NCBI RefSeq assembly: GCF_017357245.1
Contig: NZ_CP071612.1
Location: forward strand, 3,622,001-3,686,000
Reading direction: 5' to 3'
Source of the DNA: Rhizobium bangladeshense
GTDB lineage: Bacteria; Pseudomonadota; Alphaproteobacteria; Rhizobiales; Rhizobiaceae
DNA: 64,000 bases
In this document: positions 28,441 to 36,724 of the stretch, piece by piece
Layout of the letters: every line of letters starts with the position of its first letter
How positions within the stretch are numbered: the first letter of the stretch is position 1
The notes under the pieces: model-generated
Databases searched by the model: none
What the model was told of the DNA's origin: nothing
The model's input: only the letters and a program-made list of their open reading frames with translations
Program-made: the position numbers and the translations under genes

Positions 28441-29055
28441 ATGATCGGCAAGCTGAAAGGCACCATAGACGAGATCGGCGAAGACTATGTGCTCGTTGAT
28501 GTGCACGGTGTCTGCTACGTCGCCTATTGCTCGGCGCGAACCCTGTCCAAGCTCGGATCGGCGGGCGAAGCCTGTGTGCTTTTCATCGAAACTTATGTGC
28601 GCGAGGATCAGTTGAGGCTCTTCGGCTTCATAACGGCGCTGGAAAGGGAATGGTTCAACCTGCTGCAGAGCGTCCAGGGCGTCGGCGCCAAGGTGGCGCT
28701 CGCCGTGCTCTCGACGCTGACGCCGGGCGAACTTGCCAATGCGATCGCCCTCCAGGACCGCGCCGCCGTCTCGCGCGCACCGGGCGTCGGCCCGAAAGTG
28801 GCGATGCGGCTCGTCACCGAGCTCAAGAACCGGGCGCCGGCCTATGCCGGCGAAGCGATCAATATCGCCCTCAAGCAGGAACTCGGCGAAGGCGTCGCTG
28901 CCGCACCGGTTGCCGATGCGGTTTCTGCATTGACCAATCTCGGCTACAGCAGAGACCAGGCGGCAAATGCCGTTGCCGCGGCGATGAAAGCGGCCGGCGA
29001 AGGCGCCGATAGCGCCAAGCTGATCAGGCTGGGTTTGAAGGAATTGGCGCGGTGA
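28441..29055 (+). CDS. ruvA: Holliday junction DNA helicase subunit RuvA
   Basis: Binds four-way junctions and recruits RuvB. The 204 residues begin [26 protein letters not shown], contain helix-hairpin-helix blocks ([20 protein letters not shown] and [20 protein letters not shown]), and end with the RuvB-binding domain [19 protein letters not shown]. The ATG at 28441 matches the family start; a GTG two codons upstream is also in frame. Confidence 0.96.
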   Translation: MIGKLKGTIDEIGEDYVLVDVHGVCYVAYCSARTLSKLGSAGEACVLFIETYVREDQLRLFGFITALEREWFNLLQSVQGVGAKVALAVLSTLTPGELANAIALQDRAAVSRAPGVGPKVAMRLVTELKNRAPAYAGEAINIALKQELGEGVAAAPVADAVSALTNLGYSRDQAANAVAAAMKAAGEGADSAKLIRLGLKELAR

Positions 29056-29137
29056 AGGGCGGAAAATCAACGGTTGGATATCGAGGCAGCCGTTTTTTCG
29101 TGTATTGGTGTGAGAGTTTTCGAAACGGAATGAGAGC

Positions 29138-30178
29138 ATGAGTGAACCCGCCCGCCTGATATCGCCGGAAAAGCGGGGCGAAGACCTTGATGTGACGTTG
29201 CGCCCGCAATCGCTGGACGAGTTTACCGGCCAGGCCGAGGCGCGCGCCAATCTCAAGATCTTCATCGAGGCGGCCAAAAACCGCGGCGAGGCGCTCGACC
29301 ATGTACTCTTCGTCGGACCGCCCGGACTCGGCAAAACGACGCTGGCGCAGATCATGGCCAAGGAGCTCGGCGTCAACTTCCGATCGACCTCAGGCCCGGT
29401 GATCGCCAAGGCCGGCGACCTCGCCGCCCTGCTCACCAATCTCGAAGAGCGTGACGTGCTCTTCATCGATGAAATTCACCGCCTCAATCCCGCCGTCGAG
29501 GAAATCCTCTATCCTGCTATGGAGGATTTCCAGCTCGACCTCATCATCGGCGAAGGCCCTGCCGCCCGCTCGGTGAAGATCGATCTGTCGAAATTCACAC
29601 TCGTCGCCGCCACCACCCGCCTCGGCCTGTTGACGACACCGTTGCGCGATCGTTTCGGCATCCCGGTGCGGCTCAGCTTCTATACTGTCGAAGAGCTGGA
29701 ACTGATCGTGCGCCGCGGCGCGCGGCTGATGAACCTGCCGATGACCGATGAGGGCGCACGCGAGATCGCCAGGCGCGCCCGCGGCACGCCGCGTATCGCC
29801 GGCCGGCTGCTGCGGCGCGTGCGCGATTTCGCCGAAGTGGCAAGGGCCGAGGCCGTCACCCGCGAGATCGCCGATGAGGCGCTGACCCGCCTGCTGGTCG
29901 ATAATGTCGGCCTCGATCAGCTCGACAAGCGCTACCTCAACATGATCGCCGTCAACTTCGGCGGCGGCCCGGTCGGTATCGAAACCATCGCCGCCGGCCT
30001 TTCCGAGCCGCGCGACGCGATCGAGGATATCATCGAGCCCTATATGATCCAGCAGGGTTTCATTCAGCGCACGCCACGCGGCCGTGTTCTGACCGCAATC
30101 GCGTGGAAGCATCTGGGAATGCAGCCGCCAAAGGACATGGAGGCTGCGCAGTTCCGGCTGTTCCAGGAGGACGACTGA
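29138..30178 (+). CDS. ruvB: Holliday junction DNA helicase subunit RuvB
   Basis: AAA+ motor for branch migration. The 346 residues have Walker A GPPGLGKT at 60-67, Walker B LFIDEIH (D111, E112), the sensor block [18 protein letters not shown], and a C-terminal winged helix with [15 protein letters not shown]. It lies 82 bp after ruvA, and its stop is followed at once by the GTG of the phosphoesterase gene. Confidence 0.97.
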   Translation: MSEPARLISPEKRGEDLDVTLRPQSLDEFTGQAEARANLKIFIEAAKNRGEALDHVLFVGPPGLGKTTLAQIMAKELGVNFRSTSGPVIAKAGDLAALLTNLEERDVLFIDEIHRLNPAVEEILYPAMEDFQLDLIIGEGPAARSVKIDLSKFTLVAATTRLGLLTTPLRDRFGIPVRLSFYTVEELELIVRRGARLMNLPMTDEGAREIARRARGTPRIAGRLLRRVRDFAEVARAEAVTREIADEALTRLLVDNVGLDQLDKRYLNMIAVNFGGGPVGIETIAAGLSEPRDAIEDIIEPYMIQQGFIQRTPRGRVLTAIAWKHLGMQPPKDMEAAQFRLFQEDD

Positions 30179-31081
30179 GTGATCACCCGCCGCAGATTTT
30201 TCAAGCTTGTCGGCGGCAGCGTCGCAGGCCTCATGTCGCTCGGTGGTTACGCCCTCGCCTATGAACCTCTCGCCCGGCTCAGCATCACCCGATACAGGCT
30301 GACACCACCGGGATGGACACCCGGCCTCAAGCTCCGCATCGTCGCCCTCGCCGATCTCCATGCCTGTGAACCCTGGATGTCGGTCAACCGCATTGCCGCG
30401 ATCTGCCGCAAGGCGAACGAACTCGAAGGCGACGTGACCGTTCTTCTCGGCGATTATGCCTCGGGCATGAACATGGTGACGCAGTACGTGCATTCGAGCC
30501 AATGGTCCAAGGCGCTCGCCACCCTGCAGGCCCCGCTCGGGGTGCATGCGATCATGGGCAATCACGATTGGTGGGAGGATAGAACCGCCCAGAAGAACGG
30601 CGGGATGGACACCTTCGGACACCGGGCGCTCGCCAATGTGGGGGTTTCGGTATACGCCAATCGCGCCGTGCGGCTCGAAAAGGACGGACATGGCTTCTGG
30701 CTAGCGGGGCTAGAAGATCAGTTGGCGCTGCTGCCCGGCAGGAAATGGGGTCGCAAGCGCATGCTCGGCCTTGACGATCTCGATGGAACCATGGCTCAGG
30801 TCACTGACAACGCACCCGTCATCCTGCTCGCTCATGAGCCCGATATCTTTCCGCGCGTGCCCGAGCGCGTCTCGCTGACGCTGTCGGGCCACACGCATGG
30901 CGGACAGATCCGCTTCCTCGGTCGTTCGCCGGTCGTCCCCTCGCGTTACGGCAATCGCTACGCCTATGGCCATATCGTCGAACAAGGGCGTAACATCATC
31001 GTCTCCGGCGGCCTCGGCTGCTCCATTGCGCCGGTCCGCTTTGGCGTGCCGCCGGAAATCGTCGTGATCGATCTCGGATAG
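30179..31081 (+). CDS. Tat-exported metallophosphoesterase (YaeI-like)
   Basis: A 300-residue calcineurin-type phosphoesterase. The N-terminus MITRRRFFKLVGGSVAGLMSL is a twin-arginine signal, which supports the GTG start placed directly after the ruvB stop (TGAGTG). Metal-ligand blocks are ALADLHACEPW, LLGDYASG, IMGNHDWW, LLAHEPDIF and LSGHTHGGQIR. Related proteins act in lipid A or phospholipid metabolism, but the substrate here is unknown. Translational coupling puts it in the ruv operon. Confidence 0.88.
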   Translation: MITRRRFFKLVGGSVAGLMSLGGYALAYEPLARLSITRYRLTPPGWTPGLKLRIVALADLHACEPWMSVNRIAAICRKANELEGDVTVLLGDYASGMNMVTQYVHSSQWSKALATLQAPLGVHAIMGNHDWWEDRTAQKNGGMDTFGHRALANVGVSVYANRAVRLEKDGHGFWLAGLEDQLALLPGRKWGRKRMLGLDDLDGTMAQVTDNAPVILLAHEPDIFPRVPERVSLTLSGHTHGGQIRFLGRSPVVPSRYGNRYAYGHIVEQGRNIIVSGGLGCSIAPVRFGVPPEIVVIDLG

Positions 31082-31087
31082 AACGGC

Positions 31088-31529
31088 ATGAGCAAGCGCA
31101 TTCGCCTGACTGCGGGCGTCGGACGTTTCAACCATCGCATCGCCGGCCTCGCCCTTCGCGATCGCAATGTGCTTGTTCATCGCGCCGAGCAGGAGCCTTT
31201 CCGGACTTTTCCTGGCGGCACGGCCGAAATCGGCGGAACGTGCTCTGGATAGTCGAGAATTTTTTCCACTTCGAGCAACGCGACTGGCACGAACTCAGTT
31301 TTTATTATCTCATCGAAATCCCGCCGCAATTCCCCTCCGGCCGCACGAAATCATCCATCGCGTCGAGGATGGCGACAACCATCTCGAATTCAAATTGGTG
31401 CCCGCAACGCGAAAGGCTCTGATCGACCTCGACATCCCGCCCTATTTCATCGCCGATGTAATCGAGACGCTGCCTGCCGCGCCACTCCACCTCGTCTGGC
31501 GCGATGGCAATCTCGACGACCGGAACTGA
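31088..31529 (+). pseudogene. Broken Nudix hydrolase
   Basis: Three frames together read as a Nudix protein. Frame 2 gives MSKRIRLTAGVGRFNHRIAG and PFRTFPGGTAEIGG before a stop at about 31250. Frame 1 gives LWIVENFFHFEQRDWHELSF. Frame 3 gives IIHRVEDGDNHLEFKLVPAT and IADVIETLPAAPLHLVWRDG to the stop at 31529. The catalytic Nudix box (REXXEE) is deleted between FPGG and LWIVENFF and there is a second frameshift, so no active enzyme is made. Confidence 0.8.
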
Positions 31530-31560
31530 CGCAAGTAGCGCCTGAAGAGGAGATGCGCCA

Positions 31561-32124
31561 ATGCCGACCTTCGATCCCGTCAGGTCATTTCGCAAACTCG
31601 CTTATAATAATGCCCTTGCCAACCGCCGCCTGCTTCAGGCCTGCGCTGCATTGAAGCCCGGCGAGTTCGAAGCCCCGCGCACGAGCTTCTTCCCGTCAAT
31701 TAAGGCAACTTTGAACCACATCATCACGGTCGACTGGTTCTATGTCGACGCGATGGAAGGCGGCACTCTCGGGCTCAAGGCCTTCGAGGTCGACGAACCT
31801 TTCGATGACGTTGGATCGCTGGCTGAAGCGCAGGCAAGGATCGACCATCGCCTGACGGCACTTTGCCAGGCGCTGACTCCAGAGAAGCTGGTCTCCACCG
31901 TCAGTCTCGATCGTGGTGACCGCATCCAGAAGGAGCGGCTGGAAGACGTGCTCGCCCACCTTTTCCAGCACCAGACCCATCATCGCGGCCAGGTGCATGC
32001 GATGCTCGCCGGAACCAGCGTCGCCCCGCCGCAGCTCGACGAATTCATCGTAGCCGACGACGCGAGATATCGCGGCAAGGAACTCGCCGAATTCGGTTGG
32101 AACGAAGAAACGCTGATGCGTTAA
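31561..32124 (+). CDS. DinB-family protein
   Basis: A 187-residue four-helix metal-binding protein of the DinB/YfiT superfamily. Likely metal histidines occur in TLNHIITVDWFYVDAM and in HLFQHQTHHRGQVHAML. The family includes thiol-dependent transferases, but many members have unknown roles. Its stop overlaps the convergent acvB stop by 4 bp. Confidence 0.85.
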   Translation: MPTFDPVRSFRKLAYNNALANRRLLQACAALKPGEFEAPRTSFFPSIKATLNHIITVDWFYVDAMEGGTLGLKAFEVDEPFDDVGSLAEAQARIDHRLTALCQALTPEKLVSTVSLDRGDRIQKERLEDVLAHLFQHQTHHRGQVHAMLAGTSVAPPQLDEFIVADDARYRGKELAEFGWNEETLMR

Positions 32125-33503
32125 TGTTGTAGCCGCTTTTTCAGCCCGTCGATGATCGTCTTGGTCAGGAGGTCGTAATTCTCATCGAAGTGATGGTCGC
32201 CAGGCAACTCGATGACCTCGGCCCCGCTATCCCTCACCGCCGGACAGGCGACATCGTCATCATCATCCTTGCCATAGATGCACTGCACGAGCTTCGGATC
32301 GACGTTTTTCAGGTCGGCGACCGGATCGCCTGCCGCCCCTTCCGTTTTCTGGCCAAGCCAACCAAGAACGGAGATGACGTAATCGACTTCGTGCGAGAGC
32401 GACAGCAGCGACAACTGCACCACCGAGGACTTCTCGGCTGGCTTGAGAAGCTGATAGGTCGCGGGCACGACGTCGGCGCCGAAAGAATAGCCGACGAGCA
32501 GCACATGCTTCACCTTCCACTGCTTGCGGTAGAAGTCGATAATCTTCGAGAGATCGCTTGCTGTCTCCTCCGGCTTGCGCTCCGACCAGAAATAATGAAG
32601 CGAATCGACGCCGACCACGGGAATGCCTTCCTTCTGCAGCGTGCCGCCGACTTCCTTGTCGATGTCGCGCCAGCCGCCGTCGCCGGAATAGATCACCGCC
32701 ATCGTATCGAAGGCAGGCGTCGCCTCGAGCACCGCCAGCGGCAGGCCGAGCGGATTGCCGAAGGCGCCGGAGGCGGTGACGAGATCATCGAGAGTATCGC
32801 CAAATACCGTCTGCGCATCGTCGGTGGAATCGCGGATCTCGATTTCGGGATGGGCCTTCTTCAGCGCCTCGGCATGCGCCCTGCCGTCTTTGTCCGCGTT
32901 GGGCGTGAAGACCGTGATAACTGGATCCGGCAACGCTCCATCGTTGAGACCATAGACCGTGCGTCCCCCGACCACCTGTTTGGAAGCGGGCGTACAAAGC
33001 TCCTTGGCGAGCGAAATGCCTGCTTTAGGATCGATCGCAAGCGTCTGGCCGATCGTCGCATCCGGCGTCTGCGCAGCGATCGCCAACGCCAGGGCCCCGC
33101 CCTCGCCAATGCCTGCAACGATCGGCAGGTGATAGGCATTGTTGCCGGTCGCACGCTGGACCTGCTGGCTTAGCGACTCGATGTCCGAGACCATATAGAC
33201 ACAGCCGTCGTTGAGGCTGACGTCATAGCGGTTAAGTGCCCCCGCGTAGGAGGGAAAGTCGACGCCGATGACGACAGCCCCCTCGGAGACGAGCCTGTCG
33301 GCCTCGGCCTTCTCAAAATCGCCCCAGCCTGCGGCATCTGAGATCAGCATTACCGTGCCCTTCACCTCCCCTTCCGGCAGGAAAATGTGCGGCGACGGAA
33401 TGAGCCCGGTTTCGAAGCTCTGCTTGGTCTCTTCGGCGGCATCAGCCGGTGCGGCCGCGAGCATGCAGGCGCATGCCGTGGCTAGAAGGATTGTCCTGAT
33501 CAT
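32121..33503 (-). CDS. acvB: AcvB/VirJ-family periplasmic protein (lysyl-phosphatidylglycerol hydrolase type)
   Basis: A 460-residue exported protein with signal peptide MIRTILLATACACMLAAAPADA. Two alpha/beta-hydrolase-like halves are visible: an N-terminal half with VMLISDAAGWGDFEKAEADRL and a C-terminal VirJ domain with AVIYSGDGGWRDIDKEVGG and the nucleophile elbow VLLVGYSFGADVVPATYQ. In Agrobacterium AcvB removes lysine from lysyl-phosphatidylglycerol. Its ATG overlaps the lpiA stop (ATGA), so synthesis enzyme and hydrolase are translationally coupled. Confidence 0.9.
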   Translation of the reverse strand: MIRTILLATACACMLAAAPADAAEETKQSFETGLIPSPHIFLPEGEVKGTVMLISDAAGWGDFEKAEADRLVSEGAVVIGVDFPSYAGALNRYDVSLNDGCVYMVSDIESLSQQVQRATGNNAYHLPIVAGIGEGGALALAIAAQTPDATIGQTLAIDPKAGISLAKELCTPASKQVVGGRTVYGLNDGALPDPVITVFTPNADKDGRAHAEALKKAHPEIEIRDSTDDAQTVFGDTLDDLVTASGAFGNPLGLPLAVLEATPAFDTMAVIYSGDGGWRDIDKEVGGTLQKEGIPVVGVDSLHYFWSERKPEETASDLSKIIDFYRKQWKVKHVLLVGYSFGADVVPATYQLLKPAEKSSVVQLSLLSLSHEVDYVISVLGWLGQKTEGAAGDPVADLKNVDPKLVQCIYGKDDDDDVACPAVRDSGAEVIELPGDHHFDENYDLLTKTIIDGLKKRLQH

Positions 33504-36103
33504 TTTCTCACTACCCCTTTCAATCCGCCCCCGATCAGAAATGTCGCGTCCATCAACGCGATCATCGGATTGCCTCCTCCGGAAACCGCAAGATAGCGCG
33601 GTTGCCAGTGCGGATGAAACTTGGATTTGAATGCCCGAAGGCCTTTGAAGTTATAGAAGCGCTCGCCGTGTTCGAAGACGGTGCTGCCGATACGGTCCCA
33701 GACCGGCGCGGCTTCGCGTTTCGACATGCCGGAGAGGGGCGCCATGCCGAGATTGAAATGAGTAAAACCCAGGCTGCGCAAATATTCCATGATCTGCACG
33801 AAGAGAAAGTCCATCGACCCCTTCGGCGCGTCCGGCGAGAAGCGCATGAGATCGATCGTCGCCTCCTCCCTCAATTCGGTGATGAGGATATTGGCGAAGG
33901 CGACGACCTTGCCGTCCTTCTTCAGGATGCCGACCGGCTGCGAGCAGACGTAGTCGGGATCGAAGGAACCGAGCGAGAAGCCTTTTTCCTTGGCATTGTG
34001 ATGTTCGAGCCAGGCCGTCGAAACGGCGGCGAGATCATCGATGATGCCGGACACGTTTTCGGGTTCGACGACGGCGAACTCCAGCCCGTCGCGCTGAGCG
34101 CGGCTCGCCGTCTGACGAAGGTTTGCCCATTTGCCGCCCTTCATTTCGAAGGTTCGGAGATCTGCCACCGCCAGTTCGCCAAGCTTGAAGGCGCGAAGGC
34201 CGGCATCGGCGCAATGGGAGAGCAGCGCCGGCGAGATCTGGTAGAAGACGGCACGGCAGCCGGCGGCGCGCGCCGCTTCGACGAAGCGCCAGACGAGTTC
34301 CTGCACGGCACGATGATCGCCAACCGGGTCGAACAGCGCAATCCATGAGCGTCCCTGCCGGCCGTACATGATGAAGGCGTCGCCCTTTTCCGAAAACATG
34401 ATGCTCTTGTCGCCCATGCGCACAAGATTGGCATCGGCATTCCCTTGCTTCCTTAAGATGTCGACGGCGAGCGCCAGCGCCTCCTCCGTCGCCGGCTCGG
34501 GCCGGAAGGTCGCCGGCCGGAGCAGGCTGAAGACGGCGATTGCCGAGGAGATGATGGTGATACCGAGCAAGGCGCGCAGGCCCCGCGGCGCCTCGGCGGT
34601 GAACTCGAACTGCCACCAGAGTTGGTTGCTGTATTCGACATCGCGATAGACGAAGAGCAGGATGATGACGGCGCCAACGACAATGACGGCGATCGCCATC
34701 AGCCAGGATGCCGTCATCGCCTGGTTGAGCAGCGACGCATGCCGGGTGAAGAGCCGTCGGCTGACGAAAAGCCCGAAGATGAAAAAGGCGAGAAACGCGG
34801 CTTCGACGAGCGCGATCGCCTTCAGAAGCGACAAGGTCAACGCGGCAACGGCCGAGAACACCGCGACCCACCACGCACCGTCGAGCCTCTGACCGAGGCC
34901 GCGCGCGGCGACCACCAAAGCAAGCCCGAGCAGGCTGGAGAGGAAGTGCGCCCCTTCGACCATCGGCAGCGGCAGATAGTTGGAGAGAAATTCCAGGTCC
35001 TGGTCCGGCGTCGGCGTGACGCTCGAAAACACCAGCATCACGCCGAGGAGCAGCGCCAAGGTCGACAGCAGCTGCGGCATCAGCCGTCCGCCGATACGGC
35101 GGACGCTGGAGGCGGCCGGGTGGTCGACAAAACGGCGCAGTTCCGCCGCCGAGACCGCGAGAACGGCGATGAGCAGCGGCAATACATGGTAGATCAGCCG
35201 GTAGAGCACCAGCGATCCCAGAACCGCGTCGATATTCACCGCACTGCCGAGCGAAGCGATGATCACGGTCTCGAACACGCCGAGTCCGGCCGGAACGTGG
35301 CTGAGCACGCCGAGACCCACGGCGATTGCATAGACGGCGAGGAAGACCGGCCAGCCGATGGCCGTCTGCGGCAAGAGCACGTAGAGCACCGACGCCGAGG
35401 CGGCGATATCGAAGGCGGTGACGAGGAATTGGCGCGACCAGGTGCGTGAATCCGGCAGGCGGATTGCTACGGCGCCGAGATCGAGCACGCGGCCTCCGCG
35501 GCCAATGATCAGCACAGCCGCGATAATGGCGATGATCGAGCCGGCGATCAGCCGGAGGAGAAAGGCGCTGACGCCGATCAGCGGTCCGATCTCGCTGGCG
35601 ATGATGATGAGCGCGATCGACGCGACAGCCGCGAGCCCGAGGCCGAAGGAGAGCGTGACGAAGGCGATGATGCGGCCGATATCCTCCGGCGAGAGCCCCA
35701 GACGTGAATAAGCGCGGTAGCGGATTGCGCCGCCCGAGAGCGCACCAAAGCCGGCGGTGTTGCCGACCGCATAGGCGCTGAACGCCGTCAGCGCCACATG
35801 TGGAAACGGAAGCTTCTTGCCGATATATTCGATCGCATTGAGATCGTAGAAGACCAGCGAAAGGAAACTCAGCGCAGTAAAGAACAGCGCGAGCAGGATG
35901 GCGCTCGGCCTCGTCGCCGCCAGCGCACCGACGACATCGTCATAACGCACCTCGTTGGTAAGCTGCATGATCGCGTAACCGACGAGACAGAAGACGAGAA
36001 GTGTCGCGGCTGCCGTCAGCGGCGTCCTGTAACGTCTGAAAAGCTCGCTGAAGGAGAACCCCTCCGTCTCTTGCATCTCTTCCAAATTGCCGTGACCAGA
36101 CAT
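33500..36103 (-). CDS. lpiA: Lysyl-phosphatidylglycerol synthase/flippase (LpiA, MprF family)
   Basis: Transfers lysine from Lys-tRNA to phosphatidylglycerol and moves the product across the membrane, giving resistance to acid and cationic peptides. The 867 residues comprise about 14 membrane helices (roughly 30-520) and a cytosolic DUF2156 acyltransferase-like domain (about 540-850) with GDKSIMFSEKGDAFIMYGRQ, FDPVGD and LGMAPLSGMSKREAAPVWDR. ATG 36103 (MSGHGNLEEMQ) is preferred over an in-frame TTG five codons upstream. First gene of lpiA-acvB. Confidence 0.95.
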   Translation of the reverse strand: MSGHGNLEEMQETEGFSFSELFRRYRTPLTAAATLLVFCLVGYAIMQLTNEVRYDDVVGALAATRPSAILLALFFTALSFLSLVFYDLNAIEYIGKKLPFPHVALTAFSAYAVGNTAGFGALSGGAIRYRAYSRLGLSPEDIGRIIAFVTLSFGLGLAAVASIALIIIASEIGPLIGVSAFLLRLIAGSIIAIIAAVLIIGRGGRVLDLGAVAIRLPDSRTWSRQFLVTAFDIAASASVLYVLLPQTAIGWPVFLAVYAIAVGLGVLSHVPAGLGVFETVIIASLGSAVNIDAVLGSLVLYRLIYHVLPLLIAVLAVSAAELRRFVDHPAASSVRRIGGRLMPQLLSTLALLLGVMLVFSSVTPTPDQDLEFLSNYLPLPMVEGAHFLSSLLGLALVVAARGLGQRLDGAWWVAVFSAVAALTLSLLKAIALVEAAFLAFFIFGLFVSRRLFTRHASLLNQAMTASWLMAIAVIVVGAVIILLFVYRDVEYSNQLWWQFEFTAEAPRGLRALLGITIISSAIAVFSLLRPATFRPEPATEEALALAVDILRKQGNADANLVRMGDKSIMFSEKGDAFIMYGRQGRSWIALFDPVGDHRAVQELVWRFVEAARAAGCRAVFYQISPALLSHCADAGLRAFKLGELAVADLRTFEMKGGKWANLRQTASRAQRDGLEFAVVEPENVSGIIDDLAAVSTAWLEHHNAKEKGFSLGSFDPDYVCSQPVGILKKDGKVVAFANILITELREEATIDLMRFSPDAPKGSMDFLFVQIMEYLRSLGFTHFNLGMAPLSGMSKREAAPVWDRIGSTVFEHGERFYNFKGLRAFKSKFHPHWQPRYLAVSGGGNPMIALMDATFLIGGGLKGVVRK

Positions 36104-36340
36104 CTCGTACCTGCGCAATTTCTAGCTGTGCGGGAATCATTTTCGAAGACATACATGAGAGGCATATAAGCTGAATGAAGCAAATGCCGCTGCCGCCAAG
36201 CCTCGCCGCCTGCGCCTCCATTATCCCCAATTGGGGCGAATTTGCGCAGGCGAGCCCAGGCAGCACATTGCATTTTCGTAAGCTTACGAGGAGCTTTGTG
36301 ACGATGACGCAGGTTTGAGAGGCGAGAAAGGGATCCGAAC

Positions 36341-36718
36341 ATGCAAGATGGCCTAGCCTTCATGATGCTCGTCATTGGCAGGCTGCTGCTCGGCGGTCTC
36401 TTCGTCGCTGGCGGCGTTCATCATTTTTTCGTCACTGTGCCACTGACCGACGCTATCGAAGCCCGCGGCGTGCCTCTTGCGAAATGGGTGTTGCTGTCCG
36501 GCAGCGTCTTTCAGATTGCCGCCGGTTTCCTCTTGATGCTGGGCCTCTTCGTTGCCGCGGCGGCCTTCGGCCTCATTATCTTTACGCTTGCCGCCTCGGT
36601 GCTGCTGTTGAATTTCTGGGACATGCAAGAAACTGCCCGTGACAGCGCCATCAACACCTGGAAAAGCAACATGGCCATTATCGGCGGCCTGCTGATAGCA
36701 GCGGCCGGCGCAATGTGA
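36341..36718 (+). CDS. DoxX-family membrane protein
   Basis: A 125-residue protein with four membrane helices (LAFMMLVIGRLLLGGLFVAGG, then WVLLSGSVFQIAAGFLLML, then LIIFTLAASVLLLNFWD, then NMAIIGGLLIAAAGAM). The DoxX-like pattern is clear. Function unknown; relatives are linked to redox stress. It is divergent from lpiA and convergent with the channel gene, with only 6 bp between the stops. Confidence 0.85.
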   Translation: MQDGLAFMMLVIGRLLLGGLFVAGGVHHFFVTVPLTDAIEARGVPLAKWVLLSGSVFQIAAGFLLMLGLFVAAAAFGLIIFTLAASVLLLNFWDMQETARDSAINTWKSNMAIIGGLLIAAAGAM

Positions 36719-36724
36719 GGGAGT

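Noticed and set aside
29390..30691. A 433-codon minus-strand frame opposite ruvB and the phosphoesterase gene
   Set aside because: It covers two well-identified genes on the other strand and shows no recognisable motif.
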